DNA from: Streptomyces sp. 1331.2
Lineage (GTDB): Bacteria; Actinomycetota; Actinomycetes; Streptomycetales; Streptomycetaceae
Direction: 5' to 3'
Length of the DNA: 64,000 bases
Assembly: GCF_900199205.1 (NCBI RefSeq)
Contig: NZ_OBMJ01000001.1
Location: 4,157,001 to 4,221,000 of the forward strand
This document shows positions 46,989 to 55,150 of the stretch, one piece after another (positions within the stretch are counted from its first letter, which is position 1; each line of letters starts with the position of its first letter). Made by a program: the position numbers and the translations under genes. The notes under the pieces are model-generated. The model was not told the DNA's origin, did not search any database, and saw only the letters and a program-made list of their open reading frames with translations.

Positions 46989-47415
46989 CGGAGCGGCGGC
47001 GCAGGACGGCGAAGCCCAGCGCCCCGGCGCCGACGGCCGCGACGGCGCCGCCGCCCGCGAGCATCAGGCCGGAGCCGTCGGCGGCACCGGAGCCGTCACC
47101 GGCCTGCGCGGCGCCCTTCGGCACCTCGCGGACCTGCGGCTGGGCACCCTTGGGCGCCAGCGGAGACGGTGTGGCGGTGGCCACCGGGGACACGGGGGCG
47201 GCCTCCCGGGCCTTCGGGGTGGCCGTCGGAGTGGCGACCCCCGCGGTGCCCGCGGCCGGGGAGGCAGCGGCTCCCGGGGCGGTCGCGACGGGCTTCGGAG
47301 CGCCGTCGGCCCACGCCTGTCCGCCGGTGACGGCGGCCAGCAGCGCGGCCCCGGTCAGGGCGCAGGCCGCCAGGACGCGGCGGGCGGGGGAGCGGTCGGT
47401 ACGGCTCCTGCTCAT
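46975..47415 (-). CDS. Candidate cell-surface protein with C-terminal anchor, sortase partner
   Basis: A 146-residue exported protein. The signal peptide (VLAACALTGAALLAAVTGGQAWA, cleaved near residue 37) is followed by an 85-residue Pro/Ala/Thr/Val-rich stalk. A Gly/Ala hydrophobic helix and a basic RRRSGARG tail complete the layout of a sortase substrate. No LPXTG or LAXTG pentapeptide is visible before the helix; the sequence there is GAADGSGLMLAGGG. The start at ATG 47415 has GGAG 6 nt upstream; a second ATG at 47427 has none. The overlap with the class F sortase gene suggests a dedicated pair. Confidence 0.8.
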
Positions 47416-47829
47416 GGTGTTCTCCATCCGGATCGGTATCCAGGTCGGTCTTCATGTGTTCGGATCGCGTCACGCCGGGCGGCGTCGCGGACCGCGTCGT
47501 GCGGGACTCCGCAGGACGCGGGTCGCCGGACGCAGGTCGCGGGACACGGAACGCGGCGTGGTCGCTGACGTCCGTCGTCGGCGCCGAACGCGGACGTCCT
47601 CGTCGCGGACGCCCTCCGGCCGTACGGCCCGGGGCGTCGACAGTGACGGTAGGAGAGCCGTGTCGCGGCCCTCGGCCGGTCGTGTCACGGCCGCCCATCG
47701 GCTGTGTAACGACCGGCCGCCCGTAACAACCCGGCGCCCGTAACACCTCCCCCGCCCGGTGAGCACCCCCGCTGCCCGCTGCGTACCCATGGGTGGGGGA
47801 AAGACCGAACCAACAGAGAGGTGGTAGTG
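47416..47829. other. 414-bp divergent intergenic region
   Basis: No conventional gene is seen. It is rich in degenerate GCGGAC/GGACGC words (47480-47600) and contains the 17-bp-phased GTAAC repeats at 47706-47744. It separates the sortase operon (-) from the 43-aa ORF and ABC transporter (+). Confidence 0.5.
47706..47744. repeat. Three GTAAC repeats at exact 17-bp intervals
   Basis: GTAAC occurs at 47706, 47723 and 47740. The last two belong to identical GCCCGTAACA decamers (47719-47728 and 47736-47745). The regular phase suggests a protein-binding array about 85-125 bp upstream of the small ORF. Confidence 0.5.
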
Positions 47830-47961
47830 ATGAGCATCCTCGCCAACCTGCTGCCGGCGATGCGGCACCCGCGCAAGCGGGCCGGTTCCGGCACGAAGAC
47901 CAGTCATTCGAAGACGAACGACCGCCGTCGTCGCCGCCGTGGAAGCAACTCGCGGCACTGA
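47830..47961 (+). CDS. 43-aa highly basic small protein
   Basis: ATG at 47830 with GAGAGG 10 nt upstream, TGA at 47959-47961. The product begins MSILANLLPAMRHPRKR, an amphipathic segment, and continues Ser/Thr/Lys-rich to an RRRRRRG cluster. It would be strongly cationic. It lies 69 bp before the ABC exporter gene and may be co-transcribed. No family is recognised; it could be a nucleic-acid-binding or membrane-active peptide (speculative). Confidence 0.5.
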   Translation: MSILANLLPAMRHPRKRAGSGTKTSHSKTNDRRRRRRGSNSRH

Positions 47962-48030
47962 CGGCGTCGCCGTCCTGTCCGGGCCGGGCCGTCACTGGCC
48001 CGGCCAGGTTCCGGGGTCTGGACTCGTACC

Positions 48031-49863
48031 GTGTGGTCGCTGCGGCGGCTGATGGCCGTCGACGGGAGTGACGGCGACGGCCGCGTGGATCAGGTCGTCG
48101 AGCCGGCCCCGGCCGTCCCGCTGCGGCGGGTGTTCGGGCGGTTCTGGCCCTACACCCGCGGGGGTCGGCGCTGGCTGGTCCTGCTGCTGGGGTTCGTTCT
48201 GCTCGGGCCGGTGGTCGACGCGGCCGCGATCTGGCTGTTCAAGGTCGTCGTCGACGACGTGCTGGTGCCGCGCAACCTCGGGCTGTTCCTGCCGGTCGCG
48301 CTCGGCTACGCCGGGCTGACGCTGATGGCAGGGGGCCTGCGCTTCGCCGACGAGACGACCTCGGCCTGGGTCAGCGAGCGCTTCCTGCTCGCCCTGCGCA
48401 CGGACGTGTTCCGTCATCTGCAGGGGCTCTCCCTGGGCTTCTTCGAGCGGCGGCGGCTCGGCGACGTCCTGTCGCGGCTGACGTCGGACGTGGAGGCGGT
48501 CGAGACCTTCCTCCTCTCGGGCGTCCTGGACGCGGTCGCGTACGTCGCCGAGCTGGCCGTCTTCCTGGGGGTGCTGTTCTACCTGCGCTGGGACCTCGCC
48601 GCGGTGGCCCTGGTGGTGGCGCCGGTGTTCTGGCTCACGGCGCGGCGCTTCTCGACGCTGGTGAAGGCGGCGTCGCGGGAGCGGCGGCGGCGCACCGGTT
48701 CGGTGAGCGCGCTCGCCGAGGAGACGCTGGGCAACATCGCGCTGGTGCAGGCGTACAACCGGCAGGGCTGGGAGCAGGAACGCTTCCGCCGGGAGAGCCT
48801 GGCACGGTTCCGGGCGACCATGGCGGCGACCCGGCTGCGGGCGCTGTTCGCGCCGATCGTGGAGCTGCTGGAGCTGGTCGGCGCGCTGATCGTGCTCGGC
48901 CTGGGCGCCTGGGAGTTGGTCCACAACCGGCTGACCCTCGGCGAACTCCTCGTCTTCGTCGCCCTGTTGAGCCGGCTGTACGGCCCGATCCGGGGGATCT
49001 CGCGGCTCAGCAACGGCTTCTACTCCGCCTCGGCCTCCGCCGAGCGGATCATCGAACTGCTCGACCAGCGGCCGCAGGTGGCCGATCCGCCGGTCCCGCT
49101 GCGCCCTGGCCGGACGCACGGCGCGGTGGCCTTCGACGGGGTGTGGTTCCGCTACCCGGACACGACCCGGGTGGCGCTGTTCGACGTGTCCTTCCGGGCC
49201 GAGCCCGGCGAGACGGTCGCCCTGGTGGGGGAGAGCGGGGCGGGCAAGTCGACGGTCGCCAGGCTGCTGCTGCGCTTCTACGACCCGGAGCGCGGGGCCG
49301 TCCGGCTGGACGGCATCGACCTGCGCGAACTGGCCCTGGCCGACCTGCGCGAACACATCGCGGTGCTGCTGCAGGACACCCTGGTGATCCACGGCACCGT
49401 CCGGGAGAACATCGCCTACGGGCGGCCGGGCGCGAGCGACGCGCAGATCCTCGCCGCCGCCAAGGCCGCTGACGCGCACGAGTTCGTCAGCCGGCTGCCG
49501 GAGGGCTACGACACGCTGGTCGGCCGGCACGGCGGCCTGCTGTCCGGCGGGCAGCGGCAGCGGATCGCGATCGCCCGCGCGATGGTCCGGGACGCGCCCG
49601 TGCTGCTGCTGGACGAGCCGACCACGGGGCTGGACGTGGAGTCCGGGCAGCGGATCCTGGAGCCGCTGGGGCGGCTGATGAGCGGCCGTACGACGATCAT
49701 CATCTCGCACAACCTGCTCACCGTACGGAACGCGGACCGGATCGTGCTGCTCCACGAAGGCCGCGTCGTCGCCCGCGGTACCCACCGGGAACTGCTGGCC
49801 CGCGACGACGGCTACGCCCGGCTCGACCGGCTGCACCGGTCGCCGCTCCGGGAGGTGGCCTGA
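48031..49863 (+). CDS. ABC exporter, fused membrane and ATPase domains
   Basis: A 610-residue half-transporter of the MsbA/multidrug type. A six-helix exporter domain (about 30-330) includes WVSERFLLALRTDVFRHLQGLSLGFFERRRLGDVLSRLTSDV. The ATPase domain (about 360-600) has Walker A GESGAGKST, LLQDTLVIHGTVRENIAYG, signature LSGGQRQR and Walker B LLLDEPTTGLD. The GTG at 48031 is used; an ATG at 48052 (MAVDGSDGD) is an equally good start. The stop overlaps the kinase start (TGATG). As a half-size transporter it should act as a homodimer; substrate unknown. Confidence 0.93.
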   Translation: MWSLRRLMAVDGSDGDGRVDQVVEPAPAVPLRRVFGRFWPYTRGGRRWLVLLLGFVLLGPVVDAAAIWLFKVVVDDVLVPRNLGLFLPVALGYAGLTLMAGGLRFADETTSAWVSERFLLALRTDVFRHLQGLSLGFFERRRLGDVLSRLTSDVEAVETFLLSGVLDAVAYVAELAVFLGVLFYLRWDLAAVALVVAPVFWLTARRFSTLVKAASRERRRRTGSVSALAEETLGNIALVQAYNRQGWEQERFRRESLARFRATMAATRLRALFAPIVELLELVGALIVLGLGAWELVHNRLTLGELLVFVALLSRLYGPIRGISRLSNGFYSASASAERIIELLDQRPQVADPPVPLRPGRTHGAVAFDGVWFRYPDTTRVALFDVSFRAEPGETVALVGESGAGKSTVARLLLRFYDPERGAVRLDGIDLRELALADLREHIAVLLQDTLVIHGTVRENIAYGRPGASDAQILAAAKAADAHEFVSRLPEGYDTLVGRHGGLLSGGQRQRIAIARAMVRDAPVLLLDEPTTGLDVESGQRILEPLGRLMSGRTTIIISHNLLTVRNADRIVLLHEGRVVARGTHRELLARDDGYARLDRLHRSPLREVA

Positions 49864-50765
49864 TGGGGCGTGCTCCGCGAGGCGGCCCGACGAGTCCCCG
49901 GCCGCCGTTCTCCGCCGGGGAGTCCATCGCCCCCGGCTACCCGGTCCTGGCCCACCTGTGCCGCACCGGCTGGCTGGACGTCTACGACTGCTGGAGCGAA
50001 GAACGGGACTGCCGCTGCGTGGTCAAGGTGGTCCGGCCCGACCGCCGCCGCGAACGCCGACTGCGCGAACGCCTGCTCCGCGAGGGCCGCTGGCTGACCG
50101 AGTTCACCCATCCCCACCTGGTCCGCGGCTACGGCACCGGCGAACGCCCGCAGCCGTACGCGGTGCAGGAGACCCTCACCGGCGAGACCCTCGCCCACCT
50201 GCTCGACACCGGGCCGCGCCGCCCGGCCGCCGCCGACCTGGCCCTGCTCGGACTGCACGTCTGCTCGGCGACGCACTACCTGCACGGGCAGGGCCTGCTC
50301 CACCTCGACCTCAAGCCCTCCAACATCGTGATCGACTGCCGCCACGCCAAGGTGCTCGACCTCAGCATCGCCCGCCCCCCGGGCCCGGGCACCCCCGGCA
50401 TCGGCACCGACGGCTACCTCGCCCCGGAACAGGCCTCCGGCGGCCTCCTCACGTCGGCCACCGACGTCTGGGGCATCGGCATCACCCTCTACGAGGCGGC
50501 CACCGGCGAACTTCCCTTCGGCGACGGTCCCTCCGGCGACGTTCCCTCCGGCGACGAGCCGGTGAGCCCGGCTCCTCCGATCGCTCCGGCACCGCCGGTG
50601 TCCCGCAGCCGCCGCCTCCCCCGCTCGCTCGCCGCCGCCATCGACGCCTGCCTGCGCCTCGCCCCGGAGGAGCGCCCGACGCTGCCCGAACTGGCGGAAG
50701 CTCTCGACCGGTTGCTCCCGCAGGGCCGCCGCGCGGTGCCGGCGCCGGAGGACGGCGAGGGCTGA
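49863..50765 (+). CDS. Soluble Ser/Thr protein kinase coupled to the ABC exporter
   Basis: A 300-residue kinase-fold protein. The Lys of strand 3 is in CVVKVVRPD, the catalytic loop is HLDLKPSN (about 148-155), the metal-binding Asp is in DLSIARP instead of DFG, and the activation segment ends YLAPEQAS. TDVWGIGITLYEAATG completes subdomain IX. It has no membrane segment or PASTA domains. DLS in place of DFG is tolerated in bacterial kinases because the Asp is kept, so activity is likely. The start overlaps the transporter stop, suggesting that it controls the exporter or responds to its substrate (inference). Confidence 0.88.
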   Translation: MGRAPRGGPTSPRPPFSAGESIAPGYPVLAHLCRTGWLDVYDCWSEERDCRCVVKVVRPDRRRERRLRERLLREGRWLTEFTHPHLVRGYGTGERPQPYAVQETLTGETLAHLLDTGPRRPAAADLALLGLHVCSATHYLHGQGLLHLDLKPSNIVIDCRHAKVLDLSIARPPGPGTPGIGTDGYLAPEQASGGLLTSATDVWGIGITLYEAATGELPFGDGPSGDVPSGDEPVSPAPPIAPAPPVSRSRRLPRSLAAAIDACLRLAPEERPTLPELAEALDRLLPQGRRAVPAPEDGEG

Positions 50766-51098
50766 ACTCCCCACGGCCGGGCGGCTCGCCGACCGATTTG
50801 GCGTGGACACGCTACATATGTTCGGATCACCCTGGCAACTGGCGGTCGGAGTCGTAGTGTTGGCCGTACCGGCGGTACGGCACCGCCGCTGGGAGGGAGG
50901 TCCGGACAGCTGACCGACACCCCTCGGACGGCTTCGGGGCGCACCCCCGGCCCGCCGGTGCGATCGACCGCGCACCGCGCCCGGCCGGCCCCGGAGCGCA
51001 ACCGGCTGCCCCACCCGCGCACGCAGGCCTCCGCGGCGGGCGGGGCGGCCGACCCGGCCGTACGGTGGAGGGGCGGGGGTTCCGGAGGAGGTCGACCA
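50766..51098. other. 333-bp intergenic region with a palindrome
   Basis: No gene seen. The notable element is CCGTACC-GGC-GGTACGG (50864-50880), a perfect 7-bp inverted repeat that could be an operator. A ribosome-binding GGAGGAG stands at the right end before the 77-aa gene. Confidence 0.45.
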
Positions 51099-51332
51099 AT
51101 GCCCGGTTCGCTCACCATCAGCCACCACGAGTCCGCGGTCACCCTGGACCACACGGACGCCGACCGGCTCGCCATCGTCCTGGCCGAACTGGCGTACCTG
51201 CTGGAGATCCCGGGGCCGAACCGGATCAACGACGCGCAGCTCGCGCTGCTCTGCGAGGGCCGCACCCCGGACCGCGCCGACCTGGTGCACTGGGCCCAGG
51301 GGCTCGCCACCCGGCTGAAGGGGCGGCTCTGA
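51099..51332 (+). CDS. 77-aa hypothetical protein
   Basis: ATG at 51099 with GGAGGAG 8 nt upstream. The product (MPGSLTISHHESAVTLDHTDADRLAIVLAELAYLLEIPGP...) is acidic and helical, ending HWAQGLATRLKGRL, and looks like a small folded domain rather than noise. I do not recognise it. It precedes the MGMT-like gene by about 180 bp of Pro/Asp-repeat-like DNA. Confidence 0.72.
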   Translation: MPGSLTISHHESAVTLDHTDADRLAIVLAELAYLLEIPGPNRINDAQLALLCEGRTPDRADLVHWAQGLATRLKGRL

Positions 51333-51514
51333 CCGAAGCCCCCCACACCGCCGGCCACCCCCGACCCGACCCCGGAGCCGCCCGCGACCCCGACCCCGAC
51401 CCCGGAGCCGCCCGCCCCGGCTCCCGCCGGCCGTACGATGGCGCGCGGGGCGGGGATGCCCTCCGGATGCCGGGGTGGCCGGCGGCCGGTCCGGCGGAGG
51501 GTGGGGGCCCGAGC

Positions 51515-52060
51515 GTGCCGCAGTCCTGGTCGATGTCCTGGCTGACCGTGCCCACGCCGCTGCCCAGCGGTCCGATGCACATCGCGGTGACCCCGCTCGG
51601 CGTGGCGGCGGCCGGGTACGGCGGGCGCGAGGGCGAGGTGCCCCCGTGCACCGACGCGTCCAAGGCCGCCGCCGTCACCGAGCGGCTTGGCGCCTATCTG
51701 GCGGGCCGCACCCGCGAGTTGGGCCTGCCGATCGACTGGAGCCTGAGTTCCGGGCCGCACCGCACCGTCCTGCAGACGCTCTGGCGCGAGGTGCCGTACG
51801 GCCGGACCATCACGTACGGCGAACTGGCCGCCCGCAGCGGGGTGTTCGAGGGCGTCGAGGAGCCCGGCCTGGCCGCCCGGACGGTCGGGCAGATGATGGC
51901 CGCCAACCCCGTCGCCCTGCTGGTGCCCTGTCACCGGGTGGTGGCGGCGGACGGGATCGGCGGCTTCGGCGGCGGGCGGGTCGGGATCGAGGTGAAGCGC
52001 TGGCTGCTCACCCTGGAGGGCGTCCTGGAGCCGACGCTCGACTGGAACGGGCCGCTGTAG
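51515..52060 (+). CDS. Methylated-DNA-[protein]-cysteine S-methyltransferase (MGMT/Ogt-like)
   Basis: About 181 residues. The C-terminal DNA-repair domain has VPYGRTITYGELAARSG (HTH entry), the acceptor loop VALLVPCHRVVAADG with the reactive Cys in PCHRV, and IGGFGGGRVGIEVKRWLLTLEG. It directly removes alkyl groups from O6-alkylguanine. The N-terminal domain is short. The GTG at 51515 is chosen for a GGAGGGTGGGGG stretch upstream; ATG 51467 and ATG 51533 are alternatives. Confidence 0.87.
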   Translation: MPQSWSMSWLTVPTPLPSGPMHIAVTPLGVAAAGYGGREGEVPPCTDASKAAAVTERLGAYLAGRTRELGLPIDWSLSSGPHRTVLQTLWREVPYGRTITYGELAARSGVFEGVEEPGLAARTVGQMMAANPVALLVPCHRVVAADGIGGFGGGRVGIEVKRWLLTLEGVLEPTLDWNGPL

Positions 52061-52338
52061 GGCGGGAGTTGGCGCGGGGGCGGCGTCGGGTGGCGTGGGC
52101 GGTGGCGCGGACGGCGGCCCTGGTGGGGGAAGATGGGCGGCGGGATTCCGAGTCGTTCGAATAAATAGTCGAAAACAGTCGATCGAATATCGATCAGGTG
52201 ATCTATTCGTACTATTTGTTCGGTTATTCTGAACCACTCGAACGAGTGATTGCGGAGCCCGTCGAATGGGCCCACCATGAAGCTGCAAGACGAATGTGCA
52301 ACGCGACACTTCATCAGGCATGCGAAGGGCTCCCCATC
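52061..52338 (+). promoter_or_regulatory. AT-rich palindromic control region of the encapsulin gene
   Basis: By hand count 52141-52260 has 54 G/C in 120 bases, far below its surroundings. It holds GATCGA-ATA-TCGATC (52181-52195), CACTCG-AA-CGAGTG (52235-52248) and several TCGAA words. This is a probable complex promoter; no sigma-type consensus could be fixed with confidence. Confidence 0.55.
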
Positions 52339-53754
52339 ATGTCGACCGAAACCAATGCCGGTATTCCTGCTCCGGGCGCGCAGGAGGAGATCCGACAGCA
52401 GAGTCTGAGCACGGCGGGCGCGCGGAACCTCGCCACGACCACCAAGTCCGCGCCGCAGATGCAGGGCATCAGCCCCCGCTGGCTGCTCAGGAAGCTGCCC
52501 TGGGTGCAGGTGCACGCCGGCACCTACCGGGTCAACCGCCGCCTGCGCTACTCGGTCGGCCGCGGTCGGGTGAGTTTCGTCAAGACGGGCGCCGAGGTGC
52601 GGATCGTCCCGCCGACGCTCGCCGAGGTGCCGGTGCTGCGCGGCTTCCAGGACGAGGCCGTGCTGGAGGAGCTGGCCTCCCGCTTCACCCAGCGGGAGTT
52701 CGCCGCCGGGGAGGTCCTGGTCCAGGCCGGCACGCCGATCAGCGAGGTCCTCCTGATCGCGCACGGCAAGCTCGACCGCCTGGGCACCGGCAAGTACGGC
52801 GAGGAGACGGTGGTCGGCACCCTCGCCGACGGCGACCACCTCGGCGACGAGGCGCTCCAGCAGGACGACGGCACCTGGCCGTACACCGTCCGCGCCGCGA
52901 CCTCCGGCACCGTGATGTCGCTGGCCTGGCCCTCCTTCCAGGAGCTGCACGACCGCTCCGAGGCGCTGCAGCTGCAGGTCATGGAGTACCTGAACGGCTT
53001 CCAGCAGGCGCAGAACAAGCACGGCGAGGCCGCGATCGACCTCTCGGCCGGCCACCAGGGCGAGTACGAGCTGCCCGGCACCTTCGTGGACTACGAGCTC
53101 AAGCCCCGCGAGTACGAGCTGAGCGTCGCGCAGACCATCCTCAAGGTCCACTCCCGCGTCGCCGACCTCTACAACCAGCCGATGAACCAGACCGAGCACC
53201 AGCTCCGGCTGACCATCGAGGCCCTGCGCGAGCGCCAGGAGCACGAGCTCATCAACAACCCCGAGTTCGGCCTGCTGGAGAACGCCGCGTACGACCAGCG
53301 GATCCAGACCCACTCCGGCCCGCCCACCCCGGACGACATGGACGAGCTGCTCAGCCGCCGCCGCAGCACCCGGATGTTCCTGGCCCACCCCAAGGCCATC
53401 GCCGCCTTCGGCCGGGAGCTCAACAAGCGCGGCATCTACCCGGGCACGGTCGAGGTCGACGGCAAGCAGGTCACGGCCTGGCGCGGCGTGCCGGTCTTTC
53501 CGTGCAACAAGATCCCGGTCGTCGGGAACACCACCTCGATCCTCGCGATGCGAATCGGCGAGGACAACCAGGGCGTCATCGGCCTGCACCAGACCGGAAT
53601 TCCGGATGAATACCAGCCGAGCCTTTCGGTGCGTTTCATGGGAATCGACGACAAGGCCATCATTTCCTACCTGGTGAGCGCCTACTACTCCGCCGCGATC
53701 CTGGTGCCGGACGCGGTCGGCGTCCTGGAGAACGTGGACATCGCGCAGCGCTGA
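52339..53754 (+). CDS. Family 2B encapsulin shell protein with inserted cyclic-nucleotide-binding domain (EshA-like)
   Basis: A 471-residue HK97-fold shell protein that should self-assemble into a protein nanocompartment. An N-terminal arm (1-40) and the E-loop region (about 50-95: [27 protein letters not shown]) come first. A CRP-like cNMP-binding domain is inserted at about 97-215 ([40 protein letters not shown]). The rest of the shell follows, with [58 protein letters not shown] and [18 protein letters not shown]. This is the family of Streptomyces EshA, now classed as family 2B encapsulins. The ATG at 52339 is chosen because the frame upstream is promoter-like and AT-rich. Confidence 0.93.
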   Translation: MSTETNAGIPAPGAQEEIRQQSLSTAGARNLATTTKSAPQMQGISPRWLLRKLPWVQVHAGTYRVNRRLRYSVGRGRVSFVKTGAEVRIVPPTLAEVPVLRGFQDEAVLEELASRFTQREFAAGEVLVQAGTPISEVLLIAHGKLDRLGTGKYGEETVVGTLADGDHLGDEALQQDDGTWPYTVRAATSGTVMSLAWPSFQELHDRSEALQLQVMEYLNGFQQAQNKHGEAAIDLSAGHQGEYELPGTFVDYELKPREYELSVAQTILKVHSRVADLYNQPMNQTEHQLRLTIEALRERQEHELINNPEFGLLENAAYDQRIQTHSGPPTPDDMDELLSRRRSTRMFLAHPKAIAAFGRELNKRGIYPGTVEVDGKQVTAWRGVPVFPCNKIPVVGNTTSILAMRIGEDNQGVIGLHQTGIPDEYQPSLSVRFMGIDDKAIISYLVSAYYSAAILVPDAVGVLENVDIAQR

Positions 53755-53781
53755 CGGCCGCCGGGGCCGCCGCAGATCCGC

Positions 53782-53823
53782 GCCGTCCGGCCGGGGGTAC
53801 CGCCCACGCCCCGGCCGGACGGC
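53782..53823 (+). terminator. Strong hairpin between encapsulin and prenyl synthase (attenuator candidate)
   Basis: GCCGTCCGGCCGGGG (53782-53796) pairs perfectly with 53809-53823 around a 12-nt loop; no T run follows. It lies 28 bp after the shell-gene stop and may partially terminate or shield the message, lowering the downstream gene. Confidence 0.65.
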
Positions 53824-53830
53824 GCGTCCG

Positions 53831-53886
53831 GGCACGTCCCGACGCGCCCGCACGTCCCGATGCGCCCGGCACGTCCCCACGCATCC
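53831..53886. repeat. Three 18-19 bp GC-rich tandem repeats
   Basis: Units GGCACGTCCCGACGCGCC, CGCACGTCCCGATGCGCCC and GGCACGTCCCCACGCATCC follow directly after the hairpin, 86 bp before the prenyl synthase start. Confidence 0.7.
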
Positions 53887-53971
53887 GGCCCCGCGCCCGA
53901 CACCCACAGCGCAACCCCGGCCCGCCATGCCGGGCCAACCCACGACAGGCGTCAACAAGGGGGAGAGACCC

Positions 53972-55021
53972 ATGACGAGTCCCACGCTGGAGCGGGACCA
54001 CAAGGAGGGGCACGAGGCGGCGGACATCCTCGCCCGCGCCCGCGCGCTGGTCGACCCGGTCATGCGGACCGCCGTCGACTCGCTGCCCGGCACGATGCGC
54101 AAGGTCGCCGGCTACCACTTCGGCTGGTGGGAGGCGGACGGCACCCCGGCCGCGGCCCCCGCCGGCAAGGCGATCCGGCCGGCCCTGGTCCTCGCCGCCG
54201 CCCAGGCCCTGGGCGGGACGCCGAGCGAGGCCGCCGCCGCGGCCGCCGCCGTCGAGCTGGTGCACAACTTCACGCTGCTCCACGACGACGTCATCGACCG
54301 GGACGACACCCGCCGCCACCGGCCCACCGCCTGGCGGGTGTTCGGCACCACCGAGGCCATCCTGGCCGGTGACGCCATGCACTCCCTCGCGCTGCGCCTG
54401 CTCGCCGAGGACAGCCACCCGGCCGCCCACGGCTCGATCCGCCGGCTCGCCGACTGCGTGGTCGAGCTCTGCGAGGGCCAGCAGATCGACTGCGCCTTCG
54501 AGCAGCGCAACGACGTCTCGCTGCCCGAGTGCCTGGCGATGGCGGAGGCCAAGACCGGTGCCCTGCTCGGCGCCGCCTGCGCGATGGGTGCCCTGTACGG
54601 GGGTGCGTCCGAGGAGGCCGCGCAGGCGATGGACGGTTTCGGGCGGGAGATCGGCCTGGCGTTCCAGCTGATCGACGACCTGATCGGCATCTGGGGGGAT
54701 CCTGCGGTGACCGGCAAGCCGGTCGGCGCGGACCTGGTCGCCCGGAAGAAGTCGCTGCCGGTGGTTGCGGCGCTCGGCTCGGGCACCGTCGACGGCAGGC
54801 GGCTGGCCGAGCTGTACGCGCTCGAACGCCCGCTGAGCCCCGAGGAGTTGGCCCGGTGTGCGGCCGCCGTCGAGGCCGCCGGGGGCCGCGGCTGGGCGCA
54901 GGGCGAGTCCTGCGAGCGGATGGCCGCGGCGATGGCGCAACTCGCCGCCGCCGTACCGGAGCCCGCCGCGGCCGACGAACTGCTGGCCCTCGCCGAGCTG
55001 GTCACCCGCCGCACGCACTGA
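53972..55021 (+). CDS. Polyprenyl diphosphate synthase, probable encapsulin cargo
   Basis: A 349-residue all-trans isoprenyl diphosphate synthase. The first Asp-rich motif is LLHDDVIDRDD (Asp105, 106, 109), the second is FQLIDDLIGIWGD. GKAIRPALVLAAA binds IPP and GDAMHSLALRLL follows. A 25-30 residue N-terminal extension (MTSPTLERDHKEGHEAAD) precedes the catalytic fold; in family 2 systems such a segment can target cargo to the shell. Product length is uncertain: the residue four or five before the first motif (Phe100 in HNFTLL) suggests a C15-C20 product. ATG at 53972 with GGGGGAGA upstream. Confidence 0.93.
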   Translation: MTSPTLERDHKEGHEAADILARARALVDPVMRTAVDSLPGTMRKVAGYHFGWWEADGTPAAAPAGKAIRPALVLAAAQALGGTPSEAAAAAAAVELVHNFTLLHDDVIDRDDTRRHRPTAWRVFGTTEAILAGDAMHSLALRLLAEDSHPAAHGSIRRLADCVVELCEGQQIDCAFEQRNDVSLPECLAMAEAKTGALLGAACAMGALYGGASEEAAQAMDGFGREIGLAFQLIDDLIGIWGDPAVTGKPVGADLVARKKSLPVVAALGSGTVDGRRLAELYALERPLSPEELARCAAAVEAAGGRGWAQGESCERMAAAMAQLAAAVPEPAAADELLALAELVTRRTH

Positions 55022-55032
55022 ACGCGCGGCTC

Positions 55033-55069
55033 CGGAGTGGGAAGTCGGCCCGTCCGACTTCCCACTCCG
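55033..55069 (+). terminator. Perfect 16-bp hairpin terminator after the encapsulin operon
   Basis: CGGAGTGGGAAGTCGG (55033-55048) pairs perfectly with 55054-55069 around CCCGT, 12 bp after the prenyl synthase stop. It marks the end of the two-gene unit. Confidence 0.88.
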
Positions 55070-55150
55070 AAGCCTTTCCCCACCGGTCTCACCGGTCTCA
55101 CCGGTCCCGCCTTCCCCGCCGAACACCCCGCCCCCGCCGGGCCGCCCCGC

